DNA from: Lelliottia nimipressuralis
Lineage (GTDB): Bacteria > Pseudomonadota > Gammaproteobacteria > Enterobacterales > Enterobacteriaceae
Reading direction: 5' to 3'
NCBI RefSeq assembly: GCF_004115925.1
Contig: NZ_SDDX01000019.1
Coordinates: 124,001 to 188,000, forward strand
Length of the DNA stretch: 64,000 bases
The notes beneath the pieces are model-generated. The model saw nothing but the letters and a program-made list of their open reading frames with translations, was not told where the DNA came from and did not search any database. Below, piece by piece: positions 7,334 to 16,112 of the stretch (positions are counted from its first letter, which is position 1; each line of letters begins with the position of its first letter). A program made the position numbers and the translations under genes.

Positions 7334-9718
7334 ATGTTACGTCTTAGCCTCATCACCGCCGGGCTTTTGCTCGGTACCTCTGTGCTTGCGGCTCCTGCAG
7401 GCGATCTGCCGTTAATGCCCTGGCCCGCCCACGTTGAACGGCCCGCACAGCAGGGCTCATTCGTCCTCAGCGATACTATTTCCGTCAGCATCAGCGGCGA
7501 CGATCTGGGTGATGCCGCAAACCGTCTTCGCCAGCGCATCGCGCTGCAAACGGGCTGGACGCTTCAGCCCCAGGCCGACAAACCTGAAAAGCCCACTATT
7601 TCAGTGACCATTGCCAAAAAAGTGAAGCCGCAGCCGCTGCCGGACAGCGATGAGAGCTACAAACTCACCGTGAATGCGAGCGGTGTGAACATCACCGCTA
7701 ACACGCGCTTTGGCGCACTGCGGGCGATGGAAACGTTGCTCCAGCTGATTCAAAATGGCGCTGAAAACACCTCGATTCCGTGGGTGTCGATTGACGACTC
7801 TCCGCGCTTCCCGTGGCGCGGGCTGCTGCTCGATTCGGCGCGTCATTTCATTCCGCTGGAGGACATTAAACGCCAGATCGACGGCATGGCGGCGGCGAAG
7901 CTAAACGTCCTGCACTGGCATCTGACCGACGATCAGGGCTGGCGGTTTACCTCGAAGCGCTATCCTAAACTGACCCAGCTCGCCAGCGACGGGCTGTTCT
8001 ACACACCGGAGCAGATGCGCGACGTGGTGCGTTACGCCACCGCGCGGGGCATTCGCGTGGTTCCCGAAATTGACATGCCGGGCCACGCGTCGGCGATCGC
8101 CGTGGCCTATCCGGAACTGATGAGCGCACCTGGCCCGTATGAAATGGAGCGACACTGGGGCGTGTTGAAACCCGTTCTCGATCCAACAAAAGAAGCGACC
8201 TACACCTTTGCCGACGCGATGGTCAGCGAACTGGCTGCGATCTTCCCCGATCCGTATCTGCATATCGGCGGTGATGAAGTTGACGATAGCCAGTGGAAAA
8301 ACAGCACCGCCATCCAGCAGTTTATGCACGACAACAAACTGGCGGACAGCCATGCGCTGCAGGCCTATTTCAACCGCAAACTGGAAACCATTCTTGAGAA
8401 ACACCATCGCCAGATGGTCGGCTGGGATGAGATCTATCATCCCGATCTGCCGAAAAGCATTCTGATCCAGTCCTGGCAGGGGCAGGATGCGCTGGGCGAG
8501 GTGGTGAAGCAGGGCTATAAAGGCATTCTCTCCACCGGTTTTTACCTCGATCAGCCCCAGTCCACGGCCTATCACTACCGCAATGAGATCGTACCGCAGG
8601 GCTTGAACGGTATGGACATCATCGCCGATTCCGACAGCGCGCAGAGCTGGACTTTCACGATGCCGCGTCTGAAAGGCAAACCGGTCGAGGGCAGTTTTAC
8701 GCTGATTAAAGGCGTTTCCGGCTGGCGCGGATTTATCGATTTCAGCGGCAAATCCCGCCGTGCGATTGATCATATCGAATGGCGCGACGACAACCAGCTG
8801 AGCTTCACCGTCGACACCTGGATGGGCGAAACGCGCCCGGTGGTCAATGTGTCGGACGACAAACTCACCGGCTACTTCCTGGTGGGGAACGCCCGCTATC
8901 CGATTTCCGGCGCGCGCCTCAATGAGGTGCCGAAAAGGATTCAGCCGACGGTGCCGGATGCCGATCAGCAGGCCAACCTGCTCGGCGGCGAAGCGGCGCT
9001 GTGGGCGGAAAACGTGATTGCCCCGGTTCTGGATATCAAACTCTGGCCGCGCGCGTTTGCAGTGGCGGAGCGCCTGTGGTCTGCGCAGGATGTGAATGAT
9101 ATCGACAATATGTACACCCGTTTGCAGGCGATGGACAGCTGGACGACAGTATCGGTCGGGCTGCAACAGCATAGCCAGCAGCAGGCGCAGTTCACTCGTC
9201 TGGCGAATAACGCCGACACCCTGCCGCTGCACATTCTCGCCCAGGCCGTGGAGCCTGCGCAGTATTACACCCGTCAGCACCTGAAATTCCAGGCTGGAAA
9301 TTATCATCAGTTTGAGCCGCTAAACCGCTACGCCGACGCGCTGAACGCCGAAAGCGCCACGGTGCGTCAGATGGATAAATGGACCGAGCGGCTGATAAGC
9401 GATGCCGAAGACACGGAAAGCGCCGAAGCGCTGCGTCACGTCTTTACGCGCTGGCAGAACAATACCAGCGATGCGCTGGCGCTGAGTGAAAACAGCTATC
9501 AGCTGAAAGCCATCAAACCGGTGATTCAGGAGGTGGACAAACTGGCGTCGATTGGCCTGCGCCTGACGGATCTGGTGGCGCGGCAAGGCACGCTGGACGA
9601 TAAGGAGATCGCCTCGATTCAGACCGAGCTGGATAACGCGGCGAAGATTCAAGATGAAGTGGTGATTGCAGCGGTTTATCCGCTGGAGAAGTTGCTCAGG
9701 GCGACGAGGAATCAGTAG
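7334..9718 (+). CDS. Exported beta-N-acetylhexosaminidase (GH20)
   Basis: Predicted to remove terminal N-acetylglucosamine or N-acetylgalactosamine from chito-oligosaccharides or glycans in the periplasm or outside the cell. With the start at 7334 the protein has 794 residues and begins with the signal peptide MLRLSLITAGLLLGTSVLAA. A chitobiase-like N-terminal domain (about 25-150) precedes the GH20 barrel, with HWHLTDDQGWR and the catalytic pair Asp314-Glu315 in HIGGDEV. The barrel resumes at GGEAALWAENV after a non-barrel insertion of about 130 residues. A helical C-terminal tail follows. K-12 lacks this gene at this place. An upstream TTGACG...TTAACA pair near 7259-7286 could be the promoter. 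Confidence 0.9.
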   Translation: MLRLSLITAGLLLGTSVLAAPAGDLPLMPWPAHVERPAQQGSFVLSDTISVSISGDDLGDAANRLRQRIALQTGWTLQPQADKPEKPTISVTIAKKVKPQPLPDSDESYKLTVNASGVNITANTRFGALRAMETLLQLIQNGAENTSIPWVSIDDSPRFPWRGLLLDSARHFIPLEDIKRQIDGMAAAKLNVLHWHLTDDQGWRFTSKRYPKLTQLASDGLFYTPEQMRDVVRYATARGIRVVPEIDMPGHASAIAVAYPELMSAPGPYEMERHWGVLKPVLDPTKEATYTFADAMVSELAAIFPDPYLHIGGDEVDDSQWKNSTAIQQFMHDNKLADSHALQAYFNRKLETILEKHHRQMVGWDEIYHPDLPKSILIQSWQGQDALGEVVKQGYKGILSTGFYLDQPQSTAYHYRNEIVPQGLNGMDIIADSDSAQSWTFTMPRLKGKPVEGSFTLIKGVSGWRGFIDFSGKSRRAIDHIEWRDDNQLSFTVDTWMGETRPVVNVSDDKLTGYFLVGNARYPISGARLNEVPKRIQPTVPDADQQANLLGGEAALWAENVIAPVLDIKLWPRAFAVAERLWSAQDVNDIDNMYTRLQAMDSWTTVSVGLQQHSQQQAQFTRLANNADTLPLHILAQAVEPAQYYTRQHLKFQAGNYHQFEPLNRYADALNAESATVRQMDKWTERLISDAEDTESAEALRHVFTRWQNNTSDALALSENSYQLKAIKPVIQEVDKLASIGLRLTDLVARQGTLDDKEIASIQTELDNAAKIQDEVVIAAVYPLEKLLRATRNQ

Positions 9719-9748
9719 GGTTGTTGGGTTCGTTGGGCACTGAGGGGG

Positions 9749-9790
9749 TTCCGTTCACCTTATGTTCTGCTGAACATAAGGTGAACGGAA
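9749..9790. terminator. 19-bp perfect inverted repeat between convergent genes
   Basis: Arms of 19 perfectly complementary bases (9749-9767 and 9772-9790) flank the loop TGCT. They lie between the 3' ends of the hexosaminidase gene and ridA. The structure is long and exact for a terminator and could stop transcription from both sides. Confidence 0.65.
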
Positions 9791-9821
9791 TAACCTCTGA
9801 TGCTTAACGGATCAGTACCGA

Positions 9822-10208
9822 TCAGCGACGAACTGCAATCGCCTCAATCTCAATCTTCACGTCTTTTGGCAGACGCGCGACTTCTACGCAAGAACGCGCC
9901 GGGAAGGTTGCGTCGTGTTCGTTGAAGAACGCTTCGTAAGTGGCGTTAACGGTCGCGAAATCGTTCAGATCTTTGACGAATACGGTCGTTTTCACGATAT
10001 CGCCCACTTTCAGGCCCGCGGATTCAACGATCGCTTTCACGTTTTCCAGTGACTGACGCGCCTGCGCCGCCACATCTTCCGGCACTTCACCGGTTTTTGG
10101 GTTCACCGGGATCTGACCGGAAGTAATGATCATGCTGCCGAGATCTACGCCCTGAACGTAAGGACCGATAGCCGCTGGTGCATTTTCCGTCGCAAGTACT
10201 TTGCTCAT
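9822..10208 (-). CDS. ridA: 2-iminobutanoate/2-iminopropanoate deaminase
   Basis: Cytosolic trimer that hydrolyses reactive enamine/imine intermediates made by PLP enzymes, protecting for example IlvE from 2-aminoacrylate. The 128 residues show the full family signature, including the catalytic Arg in FPARSCVEVARLPKDVKIEI. A good GGAG ribosome site precedes the ATG at 10208. It lies downstream of pyrI as in E. coli. Confidence 0.97.
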   Translation of the reverse strand: MSKVLATENAPAAIGPYVQGVDLGSMIITSGQIPVNPKTGEVPEDVAAQARQSLENVKAIVESAGLKVGDIVKTTVFVKDLNDFATVNATYEAFFNEHDATFPARSCVEVARLPKDVKIEIEAIAVRR

Positions 10209-10249
10209 ATTTTCTCCAGGATTACAGCGTTAAGAAGGGTCCCGGCCAT

Positions 10250-10367
10250 TATACACATCATCCTTCACGCCGCCTCTTCGTTGGCCGCGTCCTCATACCC
10301 CGGTCACAGAGTTTCCTCTGCTTCCGGGGATATTTGGCCTTGATGCGGCGCGAATGATTTCGTGTAA
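10250..10367 (-). repeat. Diverged ERIC (IRU) element
   Basis: An imperfect palindrome of about 118 bases between pyrI and ridA. It has the same ends (TCATCCTTCACGC at the left, GAATGATTT at the right) and CCTCTTCGTTGGC block as the canonical ERIC at 27439-27565, in the opposite orientation. The core is changed to a CCCCGG...CCGGGG stem. It probably folds in the pyrBI 3' untranslated region. Confidence 0.75.
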
Positions 10368-10398
10368 CAGAAGGCCGGCGTCTCATTACCAGCCTCAA

Positions 10399-10860
10399 TT
10401 AGTTGGCCAGCACCACATAATGAGAAAACTCTTTTTCGCAATATTTGCATTTGAGTGCGATGTCATTCGCCCGCTTTTTCACTGCAAAACTGGACGACAC
10501 CGGCTCAGCATGACTGATGCAGTTGCTGTTCGGGCAGATCAGCACGTGCTCGATGCGTTCCGGTAAGTTCGGGCGCGATTTGCCCACCACTTCGTAATCG
10601 TCGATGCGGTTCACCGTCGCGTCCGGCGCATACAGGGAGAGCTGGTTGACCTGCTCGTCGGTCAGGAAGGTGTTCTCGATTTTGATCAGGTCTTTGCGGC
10701 CCATCTCGCCGGACGGCAGGTTCAGGCCGATGGTGATGCGCTGGTCGGTTTCAGTCAGCTTGAACAGCGTCAGCAGTTTAAAGCCCACCTGCGCAGGGAT
10801 ATGGTCAATCACGGTGCCACGTTTGATGGCTTCAACCTGGAGTTTATTATCATGTGTCAT
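10399..10860 (-). CDS. pyrI: Aspartate carbamoyltransferase regulatory chain
   Basis: Regulatory subunit of ATCase; it binds CTP/ATP in its N-terminal domain and the catalytic chain through a zinc domain. The start [15 protein letters not shown] at 10860 gives the family length of 153 residues. An ATG two codons earlier (10866) is possible. The four zinc cysteines are visible in CPNSNC and CKYC. It lies 12 bases after pyrB and is cotranscribed with it. Confidence 0.96.
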   Translation of the reverse strand: MTHDNKLQVEAIKRGTVIDHIPAQVGFKLLTLFKLTETDQRITIGLNLPSGEMGRKDLIKIENTFLTDEQVNQLSLYAPDATVNRIDDYEVVGKSRPNLPERIEHVLICPNSNCISHAEPVSSSFAVKKRANDIALKCKYCEKEFSHYVVLAN

Positions 10861-10872
10861 TGTCATTTCCCC

Positions 10873-11805
10873 TTACAGAACGATTTCGCGATTCAGAACC
10901 AGTGCCAGTAACGCCTGGCGAGCGAAGATGCCGTTGCCTGCCTGCTGGAAATACCAGGCGTGCGGCGTCTTATCCACGTCGGTGGCAATTTCGTCGATGC
11001 GCGGCAGCGGGTGCAGCACTTTCATGTTCGGGCGTGCGCCTTCGAGGTCGCTGGCACGCAGGATGAACTGCGCTTTGACGTTCGCGTACTCGGACGGGTC
11101 GAGGCGCTCTTTCTGCACGCGCGTCATGTACAGCACGTCCACTTCACCCATCACCTCTTCAATGCTGGCGTGCTGGCTCCACTGGATGCCTTTTTCATCG
11201 AGCATATCGAGAATGTACTGCGGCATCGCCAGCGCCGCCGGGGCGATAAAGTAGAAGCGGTTGCCGTTAAATTTCGCCAGCGCCTGGGCCAGCGAGTGGA
11301 CGGTGCGACCATATTTCAGATCCCCGACCATGGCGATGTGCAGATTTTCCAGACGCCCTTGCGTTTCCTGGATGGTGAAGAGATCCAGCAAGGTCTGCGT
11401 TGGATGCTGGTTCGCACCGTCACCGGCATTCAGCACCGGAATACCGCCGGAGAACTCGGTCGCCAGACGCGCCGCGCCTTCCTGCGGGTGGCGCATAACA
11501 ATCGCGTCCACGTAGGTGCTGATGACTGAGATGGTATCCGCCAGCGTCTCGCCTTTTTTGCCCAGCGACGTATTGCTGCTGTCAGAGAAGCCGACCACGC
11601 TCGCGCCGAGACGGTGCATCGAGGTCTCGAACGACAGACGGGTGCGGGTGGAGGCTTCAAAGAAGCAGCTGGCGATCACTTTGTGCTTCAGCAGCTCGGG
11701 CTGTGGGTTGGCCTTCAGTTTTGCCGCGGTATCCAGAACCAGTTCCAGCTCTTCGCGGCTGAGGTCATTGATGGAAATGATGTGTTTTTGATAAAGCGGA
11801 TTCAT
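10873..11805 (-). CDS. pyrB: Aspartate carbamoyltransferase catalytic chain
   Basis: Catalyses the first committed step of pyrimidine synthesis, carbamoyl phosphate plus aspartate to carbamoyl aspartate. The 310 residues include the carbamoyl-phosphate motif STRTR, the HPTQ motif and the C-terminal HPLPRIDEI. It forms c6r6 ATCase with PyrI. Expression is set by the pyrL attenuator just upstream. Confidence 0.97.
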   Translation of the reverse strand: MNPLYQKHIISINDLSREELELVLDTAAKLKANPQPELLKHKVIASCFFEASTRTRLSFETSMHRLGASVVGFSDSSNTSLGKKGETLADTISVISTYVDAIVMRHPQEGAARLATEFSGGIPVLNAGDGANQHPTQTLLDLFTIQETQGRLENLHIAMVGDLKYGRTVHSLAQALAKFNGNRFYFIAPAALAMPQYILDMLDEKGIQWSQHASIEEVMGEVDVLYMTRVQKERLDPSEYANVKAQFILRASDLEGARPNMKVLHPLPRIDEIATDVDKTPHAWYFQQAGNGIFARQALLALVLNREIVL

Positions 11806-11826
11806 GTTTATCTCCTGACGCCGGGC

Positions 11827-11853
11827 AAAAAAAAGCCCCTCAAATGAGGGGCT
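11827..11853 (-). terminator. pyrBI attenuator
   Basis: Hairpin arms of 9 bp (11834-11842 and 11845-11853) followed on the transcribed strand by a run of eight U. It overlaps the end of pyrL. When UTP is plentiful the polymerase outruns the ribosome and stops here; with low UTP, coupled translation of pyrL prevents the hairpin. The mechanism is known for E. coli pyrBI. Confidence 0.93.
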
Positions 11854-11944
11854 CTGGGAATAGGGTTATCAACGGGAAGAAAAACGGCAGGCCAGCGTCT
11901 GTTTTCAGACGCGGTATGACTGTATGTCGTACACGCTTGACCAT
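11840..11944 (-). CDS. pyrL: pyrBI operon leader peptide (34 aa)
   Basis: The frame starts [20 protein letters not shown] and continues [14 protein letters not shown]. The E. coli PyrL peptide shares [21 protein letters not shown]. It is preceded by a GGGAGGAAG ribosome site and ends inside the attenuator hairpin, as the UTP-sensing mechanism needs. It is shorter than the 44-residue E. coli peptide because the stop falls in the hairpin. Confidence 0.92.
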   Translation of the reverse strand: MVKRVRHTVIPRLKTDAGLPFFFPLITLFPEPLI

Positions 11945-11970
11945 GACTTCCTCCCGGCAAATTGTCGGGC

Positions 11971-11998
11971 ATTATACTCAGCTCGATTTTCGGATCAA
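11971..11998 (-). promoter_or_regulatory. pyrLBI promoter
   Basis: On the minus strand, TTGATC (11993-11998) and a perfect TATAAT (11971-11976) are separated by 16 bases. They lie just upstream of pyrL. The T-rich start region matches UTP-sensitive initiation in E. coli pyrBI. Confidence 0.8.
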
Positions 11999-12044
11999 GC
12001 GATTAATGCACACTTTACTCAGTGCAAACGGTTCTATTTGAATA

Positions 12045-12524
12045 TTAATGCGTTCTGAGTAAATAATTAATTTGCTTATGTACCAGCGCCGTGCGCTTTA
12101 CTACGCGGGGCGCGACCCAGACAATACTGCTTCCGGCCACCACACCTAAAATTTCCGGTAACTGGTGATAATCCAGAATTCGCGCCACGGCGCGCCCGTA
12201 TCCGGCGACGGTATGAATAAGGATAAATTCGCTATTGTGCTCCACGCTGACCACCATTTCGGAGATCGAACGGGCTGCATCCGGCGCAGGGCGCAACTGC
12301 GGATTCATCGAATAAATCTTTTGTCCTTTGGCATTTCGAATTTTTATGACACCAAGCAATTTCAGCAGCCGGGAGACGCTCGACTGGCTGATGCTGTCAA
12401 ACCCCCGTTCCTGTAGGTCGCGGCGGATCTCTTCCTGAGAAAGATAGCTGTTTTCGCTGATCAGGCTCTGGCATACCGCGAGCTGAAGCTGTTCTTTTGG
12501 GGAGTATTCTCCATATTCCATCAT
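12045..12524 (-). CDS. ArgR-family regulator of the arginine deiminase cluster
   Basis: Paralogue of the arginine repressor, last gene of the arc cluster. With the ATG at 12524 it has 159 residues. The winged-helix N-terminal domain (about 8-70) contains SQSSVSRLLKLLGVIKI. The C-terminal hexamerisation domain follows. In E. coli ArgR the arginine-binding loop is GDD (Asp128, Asp129); here it is Gly131-Ser132-Ser133, so normal arginine binding looks lost. Salmonella has an ArgR-like gene at the same place. A longer upstream frame to 12569 lacks a good start. It may act with the housekeeping ArgR. Confidence 0.85.
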   Translation of the reverse strand: MMEYGEYSPKEQLQLAVCQSLISENSYLSQEEIRRDLQERGFDSISQSSVSRLLKLLGVIKIRNAKGQKIYSMNPQLRPAPDAARSISEMVVSVEHNSEFILIHTVAGYGRAVARILDYHQLPEILGVVAGSSIVWVAPRVVKRTALVHKQINYLLRTH

Positions 12525-12554
12525 CTGGTTCCCATCTCTGTTGCCAACAAAAAA

Positions 12555-12629
12555 TGCCCGGTGGCGCAACGCTTACCGGGCCTACAAAAAGATTACCGCA
12601 GGCCGGATAAGCGCAGCGCCATCCGGCAA
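12555..12629. repeat. BIME: two facing REP elements
   Basis: Two palindromic REP units in opposite orientation (12555-12585 and 12598-12629) separated by about a dozen bases. Each has the GCCGGATGGCG...TTATCCGGC type of stem. They lie between the transporter gene and the ArgR-like gene and may reduce expression of the latter. Confidence 0.85.
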
Positions 12630-12630
12630 A

Positions 12631-14034
12631 TCAGATAAGCGCACCCAGGCTCAACGCCACCATGATCACCACCGTCAAAATACCCAGCAGCGGGGCGACC
12701 CACTTGAGATAACGCACGTACGGTACGCGCGCGATCGCAAGACCCCCCATCACCACGGCGGACGTCGGTGTGACCAGATTGACAATCCCGGAGGCTGACT
12801 GGTACGCCGTCACGACCAGGTCGCGGTTGACGTTAGCGAAATCGGCAAGCGGTGCCATGATCGGCATCGTCAGAACGGCAAGGCCCGAGGAAGATGGCAC
12901 CAGAAACGACAGCACCACTTCCAGCCAGTACATCACGTTGATAAACGCCACCGTTGACAGTCCGGTCACCAGGCCTTCGGCACTGTGCAAAATCGTGTGC
13001 GTAATCATGCCCTTATCCATGATGACTACGATACCGCGCGCAATACCAATAATCAGCGCGACGCCCAGCAAATCCCGCGCCCCGTTGATAAATGTTGATG
13101 TCAGCTCTTCTTCGCTCATGCGGGCGATCAGGCCGACGATAATGGCGCTGGCGAGGAAGACTGCGGAGATCTCTGCCATCCACCAGCCGAGCACCGCCAC
13201 GCCGTAGATCATCACCGCGAAGGCGAGGGCGAAAATCACCAGAATCACTTTGCGCACCGGGGTAAATTCCAGCGACTGCTGGCCTTTATCGCCGAGGAAA
13301 TGCGCACGGTTCTCAGCCTCTTTGTCGGCGACAATCGACAGGGACGGGTCCTGGCGCACCTTGCGGGCGTAACGCATTACCCACCACACGCAGATGATCC
13401 AGCCGATCGCCAGCAGGGCGACGCGCAGGGCGATCCCGTTGGTGAACGGAATGCCCGCGGCGTTGGCGGCGATGACCGTAGCGAAGGGGTTAATGGTTGA
13501 ACCGAGCGTGCCGATCCCTGCGCCGAGCAGCACCGTGGAGGCGGCGACCACCGGGTCGAAACGGGCGGCCAGCATCACCGGCACTAACAGCGTGTAGAAC
13601 GGCAGCGACTCTTCCGCCATGCCGTAAATGGTCCCACCGGCGGCGAACAGCGCCATCAGGATCGGGATCATCCACTCTTCGCGACCGCGCAGCCGGGTGG
13701 TGACGCGTTCGATCCCGGCGTCAATCGCCCCGGTTTTGGTGACGATCCCGAGAAAACCGCCGATGATCAGAATAAACAGCGCGACGTCGATCGCCCCCGC
13801 CTGGCCGGACTCAGGATCGTACAGCCCGGCGATCGGCGCCATCAGTACCGCAACGATCCCTTGCGGATGCGCGGCGACGTGTGCGTAGGTTCCGGCAATG
13901 GGCACTTCTTTGCCGAGGGCGGCATTCATTGCCATCTGGTACTGTCCGGCCGGAACAATCCAGCTCAGGGCGGCGACCACGGCGATCAGGAAAAAGAGAA
14001 TGGTGTAAGCGGAAGGAAATTTGAACTTGCCCAT
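12631..14034 (-). CDS. YfcC-family membrane transporter of the ADI cluster
   Basis: Polytopic inner-membrane protein of 467 residues in the YfcC/C4-dicarboxylate-anaerobic-carrier-like family (DcuC relatives). The first helix is at about 8-28, with a dozen or so hydrophobic segments. Conserved-looking stretches are GTIYGMAEESLPFY, GAGIGTLGSTINPF and VPSSSGLAVL. Its place between the carbamoyltransferase and ArgR-like genes suggests arginine uptake coupled to ornithine export, the job ArcD does elsewhere. The substrate is inferred from context. It is 47 bases downstream of the OTC gene. Confidence 0.85.
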   Translation of the reverse strand: MGKFKFPSAYTILFFLIAVVAALSWIVPAGQYQMAMNAALGKEVPIAGTYAHVAAHPQGIVAVLMAPIAGLYDPESGQAGAIDVALFILIIGGFLGIVTKTGAIDAGIERVTTRLRGREEWMIPILMALFAAGGTIYGMAEESLPFYTLLVPVMLAARFDPVVAASTVLLGAGIGTLGSTINPFATVIAANAAGIPFTNGIALRVALLAIGWIICVWWVMRYARKVRQDPSLSIVADKEAENRAHFLGDKGQQSLEFTPVRKVILVIFALAFAVMIYGVAVLGWWMAEISAVFLASAIIVGLIARMSEEELTSTFINGARDLLGVALIIGIARGIVVIMDKGMITHTILHSAEGLVTGLSTVAFINVMYWLEVVLSFLVPSSSGLAVLTMPIMAPLADFANVNRDLVVTAYQSASGIVNLVTPTSAVVMGGLAIARVPYVRYLKWVAPLLGILTVVIMVALSLGALI

Positions 14035-14081
14035 GATGTTCTCCTTGCCCCGGCGCAGCCTGTGGCCGCGCCGGGCGGTGA

Positions 14082-15086
14082 TTAGTCGCCGAGTGTCGCC
14101 ACCATGACCGCTTTAATGGTGTGCATGCGGTTCTCTGCTTCGTCGAAGACGATAGAGTTCGGGGATTCGAAGACCTCTTCCGTCACCTCCAGCCCTTTCA
14201 GGCCGTACGCCATTTCGATTTCACGGCCCACTTTGGTGTGTTCGTTGTGGAACGCGGGCAGGCAGTGCATGAATTTCACGTTCGGATTGCCGGTGGCTTT
14301 CATGACGTCGCCGTTGATCTGATACGGTTTCATCAGGCTTACACGCTCTGCCCAGGCCTCTTTCGGTTCGCCCATCGACACCCACACGTCCGTATAGAGG
14401 AAATCGGTGCCGTGAACGCCCTCATTCACATCGTCCGTCAGAGTGATGCGTGCGCCGGTCTCTTTGGCGATGGCGCGGCACTGCTCGACCAGCCCGGCTT
14501 CCGGCCAGAAGGATTTCGGCGCCACCAGACGGATATCCATGCCCATCTTCGCCGCGCCGACCATCAGGGAGTTGCCCATGTTGTTCCGCGCGTCGCCCAG
14601 ATAGGCGAAGCTCAGCTCCGGCAGGGTTTTGCCCGGCGCGTGTTCGAGCATGGTCATCAGATCGGCGAGGATTTGCGTCGGGTGGAATTCATCGGTCAGC
14701 CCGTTCCACACCGGCACGCCCGCGTATTCGCCCAGCTCTTCGACGATAGCCTGGCCGTAGCCGCGATACTCGATGCCGTCATACATGCGGCCCAGCACGC
14801 GGGCGGTGTCTTTCATCGACTCTTTGTGGCCAATCTGCGATCCGCTTGGGCCGAGGTAGGTGACCTGCGCACCCTGGTCAAAGGCGCCCACTTCAAAGGC
14901 GCAGCGCGTGCGGGTGGAGGTTTTTTCGAAGATCAGGGCGATGTTTTTGCCGACTAAGGTCTGCTTTTCGCGCCCGGCTTTTTTGGCGGCTTTCAGGTCG
15001 ATGGCCAGATCGATCAGGTACTGGATTTCTGCCGGGGTGTAGTCCAGCAGTTTGAGGAAGTTGCGGTTTTTCAGGTTAATGGTCAT
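14082..15086 (-). CDS. arcB: Ornithine carbamoyltransferase, catabolic (ADI pathway)
   Basis: In the deiminase pathway this enzyme splits citrulline with phosphate into ornithine and carbamoyl phosphate. It has 334 residues, with STRTR, HPTQ, the ornithine loop MGEPKE and the catalytic HCLPAF. It is a clear paralogue of the anabolic enzyme at 25837-26841. Its role is assigned from its position between arcC and the transporter. In Salmonella the equivalent gene is often just called argI/argF-like. Confidence 0.92.
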   Translation of the reverse strand: MTINLKNRNFLKLLDYTPAEIQYLIDLAIDLKAAKKAGREKQTLVGKNIALIFEKTSTRTRCAFEVGAFDQGAQVTYLGPSGSQIGHKESMKDTARVLGRMYDGIEYRGYGQAIVEELGEYAGVPVWNGLTDEFHPTQILADLMTMLEHAPGKTLPELSFAYLGDARNNMGNSLMVGAAKMGMDIRLVAPKSFWPEAGLVEQCRAIAKETGARITLTDDVNEGVHGTDFLYTDVWVSMGEPKEAWAERVSLMKPYQINGDVMKATGNPNVKFMHCLPAFHNEHTKVGREIEMAYGLKGLEVTEEVFESPNSIVFDEAENRMHTIKAVMVATLGD

Positions 15087-15120
15087 GTGGCGATCCTTGT
15101 TAAATGTTGAGCTGTCTGGT

Positions 15121-15178
15121 GCCCTTCACCCGCCCCTCTCTTTGCGGGAGAGGGGAAATGCCAGGAGCAGGGTGAAGG
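15121..15178. repeat. Intergenic palindromic repeat
   Basis: Nested inverted repeat in the 104-base arcC-arcB gap: outer arms CCCTTCACCC and GGGTGAAGGG, inner arms CCCCTCTC and GAGAGGGG. The type is common between enterobacterial genes. It could lower or stabilise distal mRNA. Confidence 0.7.
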
Positions 15179-15190
15179 GAAAAATAGGAA

Positions 15191-16102
15191 TCAATTGCGA
15201 ATCAACGTCCCCTTGTCGCCTGCCAGAATCGCGGCACCGTCGGCCAGCGCGCCGATCCCGGCGATACCGTTGCAGGCCTCGACAAATTCACGGCAAGCGG
15301 CAACTTTCGGCCCCATCGAACCGGCATCGAACTGCAGGGTTTTGAGCACCTCCGGAGAGACCTGCGCCAGCGGGCGTTGGGTCGGTTTGCCCCAGTCGAG
15401 GTACACCGCGTCGGCGTCCGTGAGGATCAGCAGCGCGTCAGCTTCAATCTGGCGGGCCAGCAGAGCGGCGGAGAGATCTTTGTCGATGACCGCTTCAATA
15501 CCGCGATAGCCGTTGGCGTTCTCCACCACCGGGACGCCGCCGCCGCCGTTGCAAATCACCAGATGATCGCGCGCTATCAGGGCGGTAATGGCGTCGCTCT
15601 CAACGATGCGTTTCGGCTGTGGCGAGGGCACCACGCGGCGGAAGTAGCTGCCGTCGGCTTTAAACACCCAGCCTTTTTCTGCCCGCAGAGTGTTGGCCTG
15701 CTCTTCGCTGTACACCGGGCCGATGTATTTGGTCGGGTTGCGAAACGCCGGGTCGTTGCCATCGACTTCGACCTGCGTCAGCAGGACGCTCACCTCGCGC
15801 TGCGGCAGGTTGTTTTTCAGCGCTTGCTGGAGCATGTAGCCGATCATCCCCTGGCTTTCAGCCCCGAGAATGTCGAGCGGATAGGGCGTGACCTTGTCGT
15901 AGGCGCTGTTTTGCAGCGCCAGCAGCCCGACCTGCGGCCCGTTGCCGTGGACCAGCACCACGCGCCACTGGGCGGTGAGTCCGGCGATAGTGCGTGCCGC
16001 CAGCTCGATGTTCTGGCGCTGAATGTCCGCTTCCAGCGGTTCGCCGCGTTTGAGCAGCGCGTTACCGCCCAGCGCCACGACCAGAGTGGGTTTTCTTTCC
16101 AT
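15191..16102 (-). CDS. arcC: Carbamate kinase
   Basis: Final step of the deiminase pathway: carbamoyl phosphate plus ADP gives ATP, ammonia and carbon dioxide. The 303 residues belong to the amino-acid kinase fold, with N-terminal VVALGGNALL, VLVHGNGPQVG and the nucleotide motif ILTDADAVYLDWG. It lies 10 bases after arcA. Confidence 0.95.
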   Translation of the reverse strand: MERKPTLVVALGGNALLKRGEPLEADIQRQNIELAARTIAGLTAQWRVVLVHGNGPQVGLLALQNSAYDKVTPYPLDILGAESQGMIGYMLQQALKNNLPQREVSVLLTQVEVDGNDPAFRNPTKYIGPVYSEEQANTLRAEKGWVFKADGSYFRRVVPSPQPKRIVESDAITALIARDHLVICNGGGGVPVVENANGYRGIEAVIDKDLSAALLARQIEADALLILTDADAVYLDWGKPTQRPLAQVSPEVLKTLQFDAGSMGPKVAACREFVEACNGIAGIGALADGAAILAGDKGTLIRN

Positions 16103-16112
16103 GATGGCTCCT

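Noticed and set aside
7901..9307. 468-codon minus-strand open frame
   Set aside because: Fully antisense to the GH20 gene, which has a signal peptide and active-site motifs; no family features on this strand.
14121..14957. 278-codon plus-strand open frame
   Set aside because: Antisense to the ornithine carbamoyltransferase gene; shadow composition.
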